Source: Locusta migratoria
Taxonomy: Eukaryota > Arthropoda > Insecta > Orthoptera > Acrididae
Assembly: GCA_026315105.1 (NCBI GenBank)
Contig: CM048744.1
Coordinates: forward strand, 367,247,159 to 367,311,158
DNA: 64,000 bases
Reading direction: 5' to 3'
In this document: positions 45,851-57,490 of the stretch, piece after piece
How positions within the stretch are numbered: position 1 is the first letter of the stretch
Layout of the letters: every line of letters starts with the position of its first letter
Notes under the pieces: generated by a model
Seen by the model: the letters and a program-made list of their open reading frames with translations, nothing else
The model's database searches: none
What the model was told of the DNA's origin: nothing
Translations under genes and position numbers: made by a program

Positions 45851-48715
45851 GGACTACAGTGTGGCCAATGAGCAAGCTGCACAAGATGACTTTCTGACGA
45901 CGTAAACTTCTGTACGATTGCCTTCCAACGACCTATTAGGTGGTTATAAATTAGTTTCTACAGCGCTCGGGCAACACAGATTTCAGTAACCTCCACGTTT
46001 CCGAGTTTTATGGTCTACTAAATTGCCTTTTAATTCACTCACTTCGGTGGTTAGCAAACGCTAGATGTGTCGTTGTGATGTTTCTCGTTGCCAATTTCGG
46101 CTCGCCTTTACTGCAAATGAAGAACGGAGTAATCGTAAAAACACTGTTGATTGACTTTTACAGTATTATTTTGTAAAGGGGCAACGAAATTAATTGCTTA
46201 AATCCAACACGTCTTTCATATACCAACTCGTTAATCGTGCGACCTTTGCGTTGTGTTGACCCTTAGACCTAACAGGATGACCAAAAAAAAGTGTGTACTT
46301 TGCGGAACATTTAGAGGACAGCTAACAAAAATTAATTAAAATAATAGTATCCCACGTGATACCGGGCAAAGAATACACCATCCTGTGTACGTTATAGCAA
46401 CAAGTATTAAAAAAAACTGTGAAGTTCATCCACCTCGTCCGCTTCGCCTCTCCTGAGAAGAGTCCTTGCCATCCTATCGTTTATTGTTCATTAATTGCTA
46501 AATTTCTTTCGAAATGAATTTCCTGACGTGCGTCACTGTTGCGTTCTGTACACCGGGCAGTCCAATGTGTTCACATTCTTTAATCCGCCGAGACCATTCA
46601 CCACTTAATGAGTTCTGCCAGATCGCTGAGGCCATTCTAATTTCGTTCTGCTTGGTATGGCGCTTGTGTGTCACGCTTGAGCGTACTCCTATTGGAGGGC
46701 TTTTTTCATATAAGGGATCTCATCCCAGCACTAAAATACTTCGACATCCTCCAAGGCACTAACTAAAGTCAAAAAACCTGCGAATAACGCGTTAAATCTT
46801 GCATAACGAATTGACTCTGCCCACCAAACTACTAAATTAGCAAATTATGCTATGCCATTGAAGTGGATGAAAAAAATTGAAAATAAGACTTCGTTATCCA
46901 GAGTTTGGAGGATCAGTACATACGTCATGCAGACATAAAAACAAACAGCAACCAGTTGCACAATAGAAATATTTGAATCTCACTGGTTTCAGGCATTTTG
47001 CGTCCTTCATCAGAAGGCTGTACAAAATACTGACCGAAACATTTTGGATGGAAAAGTTCAAAAATAGAAGTACAGAAAATTTGGACAAGGATTCCTTACA
47101 ATAAAAAAGAAAAATACATGATATCTAAAATACCTTAAGAGCTTCTATATCTTGAAACATATCTCTTCTAATGGAAGCTCTTTGCTTTCCATACTTTCGG
47201 AGAGGCAGTATGGAACAAATCAAGTAGCATTGCCTTTAAAATGTATACCTTACCAGCTTGATCGTACTGTGAAACACATATCTTACATTGAACAACTGCT
47301 TAAGGTAAGCATTTTAGACCTGAAGTCTATTCGAATCTTTTGTCTTCATTAAGACCGTACTACCTCCTCCCAAAATACGGACAGCAATTAAGTTGTAGTA
47401 GAAGAGATGAGTTTCAGTCTAAGATGATCAAACTCTCAGCACTTACGGTATGCAGTTTAAAGTCCATATTTACTAGACTTTTCTTCCTTGCTATGATGTA
47501 ATGAGCTTCTTCCCAAAGCATGGTTTTTTTTTTTTTTTTTTTTTTTTACTTTGGGTGAGGACACATCCGGTACAAAATATCGCATTATTTGCGAACGACA
47601 AATATTCAATGATTATACGACAGTGTTGTAGCCGTATAAAAATATATGTGATACAGCAAAAATATATTCATTCAGAAAGAATTTACTACTGGTGCTAAAT
47701 GAAATTGTAATAAGTGAATTAATTTGTATCGGAGTATCTGATACCATCAAATGAATGGAGCTTCGCGACACTTCTGTAACACAACCCTATAAAGTGGAAA
47801 TTTTCAACTGAATCCGTACTCTGCAGAATATTCTATTCTGTATTTTTTTTTTTTCTTGAACAGTGAGAAAACATTTTTTTTAAGATAATAGAATGAAGGC
47901 TTTCATGGCAGGTATCGACATTACTTAAAGCTTCCTGGCTGAGATGCCGTGGTTCATACATAAAACTTTCCCCTGACGTTTCGCCCTCGTCTGCGGAAGG
48001 CATCCTCGGAGGTAAAGCGGCGAACTGGTTTTTAAAGATAATTTTTTGATAAAGCTTGTGTCTATCTTATTGAGCAGTTTGATTATATTATAACGATTGT
48101 AAACTTTTTTTAGTTTTTTTATACAAGCTTTATAAAATTTATTTAGTTTTTGTAAAATATTCGAACTAAAATTATGGATGCTGTCAATTGTCCATTTTTG
48201 GACAAATTTTGATTTGTAAAAATGTTATATTTCAAATTCTATATTCAGTATGTTTGGTTAACTAGTTACCTACCAGCATTCATAAGAACCGGATCAGTTT
48301 TATAATAAACACAACGACTTGACAATCACATAATCATATAATCAACTATTTAGAATACTTTATTCTTAGGCCATTATGTTTATTTGAATAATGTATTGCA
48401 GATTATTAAATATAATTTCTATATCGTAGATTTTGTATAAACAAAGGTTTTTTATTTTTATTTATTTATTTATTTTATTTTGTTTATTTATTTATTTTTT
48501 CACAAGTCCGGACGGTAGGTTCTTCTAAATCGATTACATTCTGCGACTGTCGACTCGAGCGTTGAAACCACCGACGTCGACATTAGTTAGGTATAATCCG
48601 TCGAGAATTATCACTTCGAAAAGCCAATGCACGTTTGGCCGCATCTGAACACTGAAGAACCAGGTTGTTCACCGCACTCAGGTCTCGGAAATTCAGTTTA
48701 GGATGAGTCTTCGCA
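45851..48715. other. Unassigned AT-rich region
   Basis: No recognised domain. gtttcaggcattttgcgtcc near 46985 and tgacgtttcgccctcgtctg near 47974 are motif types found near ends of Penelope or foldback repeats, but no elements could be delimited. A poly(T) tract lies at 47524-47547. Confidence 0.4.
47524..47547. repeat. poly(T) tract
   Basis: A 24-nt T run in AT-rich sequence. Confidence 0.9.
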
Positions 48716-48719
48716 TTTT

Positions 48720-48845
48720 AGTAGTATACGTCAAGGATGTCCACTCACAGAAGTTTTAAGGCGCAGTATCAAGAAAATTCCAAGAAAAAGAGGTCAAGCT
48801 TTTAACCGCAGCACATATACCGTAGGTAGGCAGTTAACGTCGACC
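48720..48845 (+). pseudogene. LINE RT palm fragment
   Basis: The translation IRQGCPLTEVLRRSIKKIPR resembles the (G)VRQGCPLSPxLFN block of LINE RTs, and NRSTYTV follows. The same fragment type occurs on the minus strand at 53390-53500. Only about 40 codons, so the clade cannot be set. Confidence 0.5.
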
Positions 48846-48984
48846 TGCAGACCGGTCAAACAGCAGCCGGGCACGGTGGCTCAGCTTCAAACTGTCTGTA
48901 ATAATTAAAAAAAAAACTGTCCCAAATACTCAACGAACAACCGAGTACGAACGTAAACAGACGATCTCAAAGAAAAACAATAGC

Positions 48985-49052
48985 TCAGGTGGCAGCGTCA
49001 TCACCTGTCGTATGGACCATCCGTGTTCGAACCTACCACCAAAAAGCGTTTT
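48985..49052 (+). repeat. tRNA-like sequence, probable SINE head
   Basis: AATAGCTCAGGTGGCAGCG (box A-like) and CCGTGTTCGAACCTACCACC (box B-like) lie at tRNA spacing. The acceptor stem does not pair, so it is not called as a tRNA gene. Confidence 0.45.
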
Positions 49053-49419
49053 TCAGTTATTTCTTTTAAAACTTATAATGACTTTTAACTAAAGGTTATG
49101 ACCTAAAGTATTATCGTTTAAATCATAAGTAATTTAATTTGGTTTTCGGAAGGCTGTTACAGCTACTTAAAATGAGAATTACACTCATTTTTTATTTTTT
49201 AGTAAGTTGTAGGTATATTAATTACGTCTGTCATAAGCTTCCGGATGGAATTTCAATGATATAATTTTTCTCATAATATTACACTTCTGGCCACTAAAAT
49301 TGCTACACCTAGAAGAAATGCAGATGATAAACGGGTATTCATTGGACAAATATATACAGTTTGGGTACATAGATCCTGAGAAATCAGTACCCAGAATAAC
49401 CACTTCTGGCCGTAATAAC

Positions 49420-50550
49420 GGCCTAGATACGCCTAGGCATTGAGCCAAACAGAGCTTGGATGGCGTGTACAGGTACAGATGCCCATGCAGCTTCAACACG
49501 ATACCACAGTTCATCAAGAGTAGTGACTGGCTCGTTCACCATTGACAGGACGTTTTCAATTGGGGACAGATCTGGAGAATGTGCTGGCCAGGGCAGCAGT
49601 CGAACATTTTCCGTATCCAGAAAGGCACGTACAGGACCTCCAACCTGCGGTCATACATTATCCTGCTGAAATGTAGGATTTCGCAGGGATCGAATGAGGG
49701 GTAAAGCCACGGGTCGTAACACATCTGAAATGTACGACCACTGTTCGAAGTGCCGTCGATGCGAACAAGAGGTGACCGAGACGTGTAACCAATGGCACCC
49801 CATACCATCACACCGGGTGATACGCCAGTATGGCGATGACGAATACACGCTTCCCACGTGCGTTCGCTGCGATGTCGCCAAACACGGATGCGACCATCAT
49901 GATGTTGTAAACAGAACCTGGATTCATCCGAGAAAATGACTTTTTGCCATTCGTGCACCCAGGTTCGTCGTTGCGTACACCATCACAGGCGCTTCTGCCT
50001 GCGATACAGCGTCAAGGGTAACCGCAGCCATGGTCTCAGAGGTAATAGTCCATGCTGCTGCAAACGTCGTCGAACTGTCCGTGCAGATTGTTGTTGTCTT
50101 GCAAACGTCCCCATCTGTTGACTCAGGGATTGAGACGTGGCTGCACGATCCGTTACAGCCATGCGAAATGTTCAAATGTTCAAATGTTTGTTAAGCTTAA
50201 GGGACTTAACTGCCGGGTCATCAGTCCCTAAACTTACAAACTACTTATGAACTACTTACGAACTAGGACAGCACAAATATCCATGCCCGAGGGGGGATTC
50301 GAACCCCCGACCGTAGTGGCCGTGCAGACCCAGCCATGCGAATAGGATGCCTCTCATCTCGACTGCTAGTGATACGAGGCCGTTGGGATCCAGCACGGCG
50401 TTCCGTATTGCCCTCCTGAACCCACCGATTCCATATTCTGCTAACAGTCCTTGGATGGCGACCAACGTGATAGGCTATAATCCTATCTTTATCAAAGTTG
50501 GAAACGTGATGGTACGAATTTCTCCTCCTTACACGAGGTATCACAACAAC
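49420..50550 (-). pseudogene. Tc1 transposase (DD34E), frameshifted and SINE-disrupted, copy 2
   Basis: HTH part 50544-50263 (SNFDKDRIIAYHVGRHPRTV, IWNRWVQEGNTERRAGSQR) is followed by the SINE. Then come a linker region (50175-49924) and the longest catalytic frame 49958-49536, with IFSDESRFCLQHHDGRIRVW (first Asp) and PGVMVWGAIGYTSRSPLV. In shifted frame, FQQDN is followed by a stop (second Asp), then PAHSPDLSPIENV (third acid Glu, near 49570). The catalytic triad is preserved at sequence level, but frameshifts, stops and the SINE destroy the gene. There is a small deletion in the HTH region compared with copy 1. Confidence 0.9.
50168..50330 (-). mobile_element. tRNA-derived SINE family A, 5'-truncated, 12-bp TSD, nested in Tc1
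   Basis: Tail aatgttcaaatgttcaaatg, body gggacttaactgccgggtc, box B complement ggattcgaacccccga, ending at gccgtgcagacc without the final gcggccgg head. Flanked by cagccatgcgaa at 50156-50167 and 50331-50342, and this target string occurs once in the uninterrupted transposon. Confidence 0.95.
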
Positions 50551-50877
50551 GTTTCACCAGGCAACGACGGTCAAGTACTGTTGGAAACTTTTCTCGTGTG
50601 AGCACGTTGTAGGTGTCGCCACCGGCGCCAACCTTGTGTGAATGCTCTCAAAAGCTAATCATTTGCATATTACAGCATCTTCTTTCTGTAGGTTAAATTT
50701 CGCTTCTGTAACACGTCATCTTCATGGTGTAACAATTTTAATGGCCAGAAGTGTATATTGATTTGTATATTTTTTTATTTTTGTGCAACCACCACAATAA
50801 TAATTTCATAAAAGCAATTGAAACAAAAAATGTTTAGGCATCTTGTACAATAATTTATGAAGGACGAATGTTTACAG

Positions 50878-51915
50878 CAGTGTTTTCCAACCTGTGGGTC
50901 GCAAAGTCTTACTCGGGAATTCGTGGTCGCAGGATTCATTAGCAGTATGTTCGATAGCAAAGCTACGTCTCGTAACGTTCAGATACTGCCACACGGAAGT
51001 GAAAGGGCATGGTGAAAGTCGACGAATTAACAAGTCATCCGTAGGTGGAAAATTGGCTTCGTTGTGACATGTTGCGGGTGGCGCGTAATCAGACATCAAA
51101 AGTGTCACAGGTATGAGATGTACCTATGGCACTTTTGATTTCTGATGATGTGCCGATCGAAACGGGAAAAAATGGATTCTTTTTTCCACCTCATGATGAC
51201 TTGTTAATTAAGCTGCATAACAGCCTTTGTTCAGTACTGCTACAGTGTACTGAGATGATCGCAATCTTCTTGTTATGAATTTGTCACATGTTCAAAAATT
51301 GTTAAGTCACAAAAACAAATCAACACTAACTTCATATTATTTTTAATCATTACAATTGAATACCTTTTTACTTCTCGATGATAGTAGTTAGCAGTTGGTA
51401 ACGAGTTTTCAAGGTAGCATAATTTTTAATGCACTAATAACAATACAGTTTTATTACTGGATCATAGTAGTTTGCTACTGGTTAAAGGTTTTCAGTGTCC
51501 TTTCGAAGAAATCTAAAGTTTATGAGCATCCTTGAAATATTAAGAAGTGATGCATCATCTTTGATGGTTTCATACTCGTGCATGACAACACGTCGTAAGA
51601 TATTAAATTTATTATTCAGGACAGCACAAACAATCACACAAACTTGTAGTCAAAGGTTTTTTTTTTTGTTGTTTTATTTTTGTTTTTGTTTTTGTTTGTT
51701 TTTTTGTTTCTTTTTTTTTTTCATTTTTTATTCGTTTCAGCTACTGCAACTTTCACTAGACGTGAATGACTGCGCAGATCTTAGATATATCTAAGAAAGA
51801 AAATTAAATACTTTGCCTTTGGAATCACTGATAAGCTTTATTACGAGACTGGTGGGTCACCGGACATTTTTACTCGAAAAGGAAGTCGCAGGTTCAGAAC
51901 GGTTGAAAAACAGAA
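50878..51915. mobile_element. Putative non-autonomous hAT (Charlie-like) element
   Basis: The left end cagtgttttccaacctgtgg precedes gtcgcaaa. The right end, inverted, reads ctgtttttcaaccgttctga then acctgcgac. Both approximate Charlie-type termini, and the distance is about 1.04 kb. No transposase was recognised inside. The expected 8-bp TSD is not evident, so the pairing of ends is tentative. Confidence 0.45.
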
Positions 51916-52267
51916 AAATATACTTTCTTCAGATTCTTGAAAACTTCTCTTTCGTTTCAATGCCTGAAAGCGAACCAGGGATATCGGATCATTTCCTTAA
52001 AAATTGGTGATGACAGCTGATGATGGACTTTAGATTGTATTTAAATGCAGTCTTGGCTCTTCCTGACTGTCTGCCTGTTTGAATACAAACAATAGGGCAA
52101 TATCTACACTCTGATTTTCCAAGAAGAAACCGGTTCCACAAATTTTACAACGAATATTTACAATCTTTGCAAAGCTTACAATATCGACAAACTTTGTAAT
52201 AAAATTTTAATAACAATAGCGATTTAATTGTAAATTGCTTTTGGAATTTTTCGACCTTATATTGTAA
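51916..52267. other. Unassigned spacer
   Basis: No recognised feature. Confidence 0.35.
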
Positions 52268-53158
52268 CTAGCTAAAAACCCGGCGCTGCCCGGGTATTTA
52301 TTTATTTATTTATTCTGCCATTTTTCAGGTATATATTCATTTGTATAAGGGCTGTATGTCTGTAAAATCTCTTGGCAATACAATTAGTAGTAAAGAAGTA
52401 ATACTTGGTGCGTGATAGGGATGTTTTCTATGAACGTTACTGTTTATGTGTTCATATCTCATGAACTACTTATCGTGTAGTGATACAATTTAGAAGATAC
52501 ATTCAGCTATATGTGTCTATACTTCATGTAAAATTTCCTGCTGCTACAATTTATAGTACACAAATTATAAAGTCATACGGAATGCCAAAATTTTGCTCCA
52601 TACACAGCGGAAAAGTAGTAAGCGAGAAACTTTTTTCCTTTCGTCATTTTGCTATGGTTGTCAGCGAGAAAAAGTTTAATAAAGGTTTGAAATTATGTTT
52701 AAAGTTTGTTGCAATTAGCTAACTACACTCATTCTCATATAGCGTATTAATAAAGTCACGCCGCATTATATGGCAGTTTTTTTTTTTTTTTTTGCGATTC
52801 CTATTGTTTATGATGTCATATCTTATGAACCATCTGTCGTATGTGACTCTTAACCCTGCAGCAATTGTTACCTCGCGGTAAAGAATGTGTGTACCAAATG
52901 TGGTTGAAATCGGTCCAGTGGTTTAGGAGAAATTGATCAGTATTGTCGCTAAATGCAGCAGTTTTTCTCGCATCTCATTGTTTATGACGTCAGATCTCGT
53001 GAACTATGTATCGTATGTGATTGTTACACTTACGGCGACCGTCCTCATGGATTGAAGCTTACGTGTGCAATATTTCATAAAGATTGGAACAAAACTATAG
53101 ATTTGTATGCAACACGTACACACAAACATACGGACACTCTGCTTTATATATTAGAAGA
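52268..53158 (-). mobile_element. Helitron copy D, full length, 891 bp
   Basis: Minus strand: A|TCTTCTAATATATAAAGC at the 5' end, and a hairpin (CCCGGGCAGCGCCGGG) followed by TTTTTAGCTAG|T at the 3' end. The internal sequence matches copies A-C and E, apart from a T-run expansion at about 52776-52793. Insertion between A and T fits the Helitron rule. Non-coding. Confidence 0.88.
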
Positions 53159-53279
53159 TTAAAATTTTAATTATCTGCAACAGTAACTTCATTAATAACA
53201 AAGTACTTTATGATGTTATTAATAATATATTATATCATTAATTTTATTTAAAAATTGTTATAATAATAAAATATAATAA

Positions 53280-53365
53280 AAATAAAATGTTTCGTCCGGT
53301 AGGACTGAACCCTGATCATAGGCAGGCCAGTCGTGCACGCTACTGCTTGAGCTGTTTCGACATAC
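53280..53365 (-). repeat. tRNA-like sequence, probable SINE head
   Basis: Minus reads acagctcaagcagtagcgtg (box A-like), then cagggttcagtcctaccgg (box B-like). Same class as the sequence at 48985 and likewise lies close to an RT fragment. Confidence 0.45.
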
Positions 53366-53389
53366 TGCTTCATGTGGCTTATTGACTAC

Positions 53390-53510
53390 TATGTAAGATG
53401 TAGTTGAGTTGCGCTTAAAGTTTTTCCTTGGAATTTTCTTGATAGCGCGCTCTAAAACTTCTATGAGTGGACACCTCTGACGTATATTAACATGCGAAGC
53501 TCCAAACTGA
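53390..53510 (-). pseudogene. LINE RT palm fragment, related to 48720-48845
   Basis: The minus frame (53518-53258) contains NIRQRCPLIEVLERAIKKIP, matching the plus-strand fragment at 48720 residue by residue over much of its length, followed by NSTTSYIV against NRSTYTV. The Gly of RQGCPL is Arg here. It lies between two Helitrons. Confidence 0.5.
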
Positions 53511-54526
53511 ATTTCCACGTAAGCTTCAATCCATGAAGACGGTCGCCGTAAATGTTAGGATCATTTACAACACATTGTTCACGAGATATGACGTCATAAC
53601 CAATGAGATGCGCGAAAAACTACTGCATCAAACGAGAGTGTTCCACAATCTCTCCCAAACCACTGGACCGATTTCAACTAAATTCGGTGCACATATTCCT
53701 TACCGTGAGGTAACAATGCTGTCGGGGTAAGATCCACATACGACACACGGTTCAGGAGATACAACATCATAAACAATATAGTTGCAAGAAACTGCCACGT
53801 AATGCGACGAGACTTTATTCACACACTGTATGAGAATGACAGTACTTAGCGACTTGCAACCAACTTTAAGCATAATTTCAAACCTCTATTGAACTCTTTC
53901 TCACTGACAACCGTAGCAAAATTATGAAAGGAAAAAGGTTTCTGTCTGACTACTTTTCCGCTATTCATGGACTAAAACTATGGCATTCGGTATGACGTTT
54001 ATAGTTTCTACACTACAACTTCTATCCGCAGGGAATTTTACAGACAGTATTCACACAGAGCTGTATGTACCTTCGAATTTGTATCACGACACGTAGTTCA
54101 TGAGATATGAGCACATAAACAGTAACGTTCATAGAAAACCGACCTTTCACGCATCAAGTTTTAATCTATTACTTCTTAACTACTAAATGCATTCGCAGCA
54201 GATTTTACCGAGATACACCACGTACACAAATGAATATATACCTGGAAAATTATACAGTTGTACAACATATAACTCAATAAATATGAGATCGTGCGAATTT
54301 TATATGCCATTTGTATTTTTATTGCTTTCTTTCTTTCTTTGTTTGGATACAGCACGTATAATTTTGTACATTATGCAAGACAGCCTTATTTCTTATATAT
54401 TCTTCGATAAATACAACATGTTTTTAGAAAAAGGGAGATAGACGGAGAGAGAAGGGATAGGACAAGTACTAACTCAAGGCAGGAATAAATGAATAAATAC
54501 TCGGGCAACGCCGAGTTTTTAGCTAG
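53511..54526 (+). mobile_element. Helitron copy E, 5'-truncated
   Basis: Plus strand, starting inside the family at cacgtaagcttcaatccatg and ending with a hairpin (CTCGGGCAACGCCGAG), TTTTTAGCTAG and T. The 3' portion (atattcttcgataaatacaac, cttactaactcaaggcagga) matches the terminal region of copy A. It is oriented opposite to copy D, with a 350-bp gap between their 5' sides. Confidence 0.85.
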
Positions 54527-54529
54527 TTA

Positions 54530-55503
54530 CTCTCTGTAGTACATCGACTGAGCGTGTGACACATACAGAATCAAAGAATTTCGGCTAGCAATAGTTCGTA
54601 AACTATGAAGTACCAACAGTAAAGTAAATATAGAAAGATATAGTATCTTCTCTTTGAAAAAAATCAGGATTCTAGCTTCATCCACTACTAAGTTATAGGA
54701 GGATCGAAAGAGACCTGAGTGGCTTCCAGAAAAGGACAGTACGACTGCGCGCTGGATAATTGATAGCTCTCAAGCCGATGCTACTGCAAATCCGCTCACG
54801 GCGCCAGTAAGCGAGAACAGCGCAGCACGGGGTTGATGCACTTTCTGTTTGGATCCCGCGAAACTTTATGCTCTGGGTTCCCGCCACCACCGCCTACAAG
54901 AACGGATTTACGAGTCGTTAGGAAGACCGGTTTCGTGTGACAATACTTTTTTACTTCTACGGCAATTCAGCTCCTTCAGCGATCAGATTTCCTCCTCGGC
55001 TTCCCCAACGGTACACACTCTGTGAAACCTGATAACGATGCCCGTTACACGGTTTTTAAAACACTGCGGTAATTACGAATATTCGCGTACGTTCTCAACA
55101 CAGCGCGCCTTATCCCGACTTCATTCACGCTACAGCTCCTGGCTATTCCATACCGCTGCTCGTTTTAATGCCATAATCTGCTACTTACGAAGTAATTTGC
55201 TTACAGATTTAATTATAACGGTAAGCAGTTGTTTCGCTGTAGTATTTCTGAATAAATTTTCCTCTGTCTTGCTGCATCGTTAGCTTTGAGCGCGCTACCT
55301 TTCTCATTGTCATCCTCCGTCGTCTTTGTTATAACCAGACTGTCGAAAACTTTCTAAATTTCGATGCACGGTACGCCACGTTCGTGCCTTGGACATGTTA
55401 ATGAAATTGTATTTGGTATCAGATATTATGGCAACTTCTGCAACCCTCTCCCGTACCTTCCTGTAGCCTCATAATCGAGCATTTACTTACATTCCTTTCT
55501 AAC
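54530..55503. other. Unassigned
   Basis: No recognised domain. A short GC-richer patch at 54690-54900 is uninterpreted. Confidence 0.4.
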
Positions 55504-55505
55504 TA

Positions 55506-56328
55506 CAATGGCTGGAACTTAAACAGTGGCAACTATTTATTCACAACCAATACAAAAGCGTTACACGTTTCGACCTGTTACTGTCCTTCAAGAAGTAGTC
55601 ACCAGCGTTGCGTAGAACCCTTTGCCAGCGATGTGGAAGGCGTAGTATACTATTAGCAGAGCATGTTCTGTCGATGGTGCGAATGGAACGATCTACTGCC
55701 TGTCGAATCTCTTCATCTTCGGACTCAAATCAAAGTCATAAGGACTTAAGTCCGGGGAGTATGGTGGATGGTACACTGCTTCCCAGTCCCATCGACCGAA
55801 CACAGCAGCCACAGATTGCGCCGTATGCGCCCGCGCATTGTCGTGCAAAATGATGGGTGCGTTGCGCAGAAAGTGTTGCCGCTTCTTTCGCAGAGCTGGT
55901 GGCAACAGTATGAACGTCTTCTTCAGAAACGCTAGGAATACCTGTCCGATGCATGTCTGCCACAGTTTGCCAACCTTCATTGAAGGCTTTTCCAACGTTC
56001 TGTTCTGTACGGCAATGCCGATTCCCCCGCACGCCTCTTCATGACGTTGATGACAGTTCGTACTGTACGAACTCTGGCCCATTCAATCTTGATCCAACTC
56101 CGTTGTTCCTGTTTCGAAAAAACAGCGACCACATTACGTTAGACCGCTCGCTCACAAGTTACTGTGTTTCCCTCGATTGTGCTCACGCCGGTGACGTGGT
56201 ACGAGCGAGTCAATTTGCTAACAGGTAAGGTAGGTATGTCAAGAACGTGTGCTATCAGCGACAATAGTAGATTCCATTGCATAGTGTCTCCACAGCAGTG
56301 TTGCCACTATTTAAGTTACAACTCTGGT
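55506..56328 (-). mobile_element. Mariner-type element with degraded transposase, TIRs and TA flanks
   Basis: Left end caatggctggaacttaaaca and inverse right end ccagagttgtaacttaaata both lead into gtggcaac, with TA at 55504-55505 and 56329-56330. At 823 bp it is shorter than a full mariner (about 1.3 kb). The minus frame 56082-55693 contains LRKKRQHFLRN, ILHDNARAHTAQSV (second Asp), WDWEAVYHPPYSPDLSPYDF (third Asp, DD34D type) and PKMKRF. The C-terminus (HRWQRVLRNAGDYF) follows in another frame near 55610. The N-terminal HTH and first Asp are largely lost. Confidence 0.85.
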
Positions 56329-56330
56329 AT

Positions 56331-56759
56331 ATAGGCCTTTTCCAATTTATAGGGTTAAGTTGAGGCAAATGGTCACCCTAAAGGGATTCTCAATTTCTTT
56401 TTTCTGCTTAACTAACAAGCAAACACATCTGGTCGAAAGTACTAGGATTTTTTACTTTCATTTCACCCTAGCAATAGTGAAAAAATCGGACCACTAATGT
56501 TCGCTTGCCTCTAACTTTAGGGCCATACGTACATTGCATACGGTGGAAACAAACTCATTTTTAACCTCTATTATCATTGGAAAAATTCCGGTTCTCTTCT
56601 TGTATACGCCTTGGCCTGTTCCTCTTTTAGATGAGTAATAAAATTAGCATCTCTGGAAACGAGTGATGTACACGTCTTCCGTCTGTTTTCGGCAGACCCT
56701 GAAGTCTTTGGTACAGCCGTTCAAACTTTTCCTCCCATTCGCAGCGTCTTCGGTAACCT
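56331..56759. other. Unassigned
   Basis: No recognised feature. This sequence is continuous with 56980 onward once the SINE is removed. Confidence 0.35.
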
Positions 56760-56771
56760 CTGTTGTTTACT

Positions 56772-56967
56772 ATAATGTTCAAATGTTTGTAGAGCTTATG
56801 GGACTTAACTACGGGATCACAAGTCCCTTAACTTACAAACTACTTATGAACTAGCTAATACTAAGGACGGCAAAAATATTCATGCCCGAGGGAGGATTCG
56901 AACCCCCGACCGTAGTAGCCGTGCTGAACGAGACGCGCGCCGCAGACCGCTCAGCCACCGCGGCCGG
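56772..56967 (-). mobile_element. tRNA-derived SINE family A, 12-bp TSD
   Basis: Tail ataatgttcaaatgtttgt, gggacttaactacggga, box B complement ggattcgaacccccga, head cagccaccgcggccgg. Perfect TSD ctgttgtttact at 56760-56771 and 56968-56979. It lies across the 3' part of a minus-strand open frame (57186 downward). Confidence 0.93.
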
Positions 56968-56979
56968 CTGTTGTTTACT

Positions 56980-57186
56980 GTACTTGCTTACAGTTCCTCG
57001 ACACGAATGTTTTATGGTACAGTTGTCACGTGCGGAGCTGTTGTTTGACTGCTGTGGAATGGTAGGGTCTTCATGCACAGTTGCGGGAGCGAACACTTGC
57101 TCGGGCAAGAGATTAGGGTTGACGAGGTGTATCGCACAAACAGTGCAGTCATTTACAAGGTTTCCGAACTCACTGCTCGGTTCCAT
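56980..57186 (-). other. Minus-strand open frame of 69 codons cut by a SINE
   Basis: From ATG at 57186 the frame (MEPSSEFGNLVNDCTVCAIH...) is open up to the SINE. When the SINE and one TSD copy are removed it continues about 17 codons before a stop. No domain is recognised. Its amino-acid composition is not obviously low-complexity. It may be a chance frame or an exon fragment, and no splice sites were established. Confidence 0.2.
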
Positions 57187-57239
57187 AATTCAGAAAAAAA
57201 GTTCCACGTATCACGTAAACACAGTATTCCGTCATAACT

Positions 57240-57490
57240 AATGGGATTTATTACAATGAAAATTATTAGTCAATACAGATATTTGCAAGGCCAACATAAA
57301 ACTCTTAACAGCTCAATAAACTGGCATAGGCATGCATATACAAACACGATGTATGTAAACATTCAGAGGACGGCGATGCGGAAGGCAACAGCAGATGTCT
57401 GCCGCAGGCGTAGGTCAGTTACTGCTGCTACAATGACAGCTTATTGCGATTTAAGGGCTTTGAACCTGCTGCAGCCGGAAAAAAAGATTC
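57240..57490. other. Unassigned open region
   Basis: An 87-codon frame at 57241-57504 has no named domain. Its end may belong to the following transposase. Confidence 0.3.

Larger units (their letters stand above)
49282..50753 (-). mobile_element. Tc1-type DNA transposon copy 2, both TIRs and TA duplications, SINE inside
   Basis: Left end CACTTCTGGCCACTAAAATT and right end (inverse) CACTTCTGGCCATTAAAATT begin near-identical TIRs of about 28 bp. TA flanks lie at 49280-49281 and 50754-50755. Length is 1472 bp including a 163-bp SINE plus a 12-bp duplicated target. The interior aligns with copy 1. It has a small 5' deletion relative to copy 1 near 49360. Confidence 0.93.
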
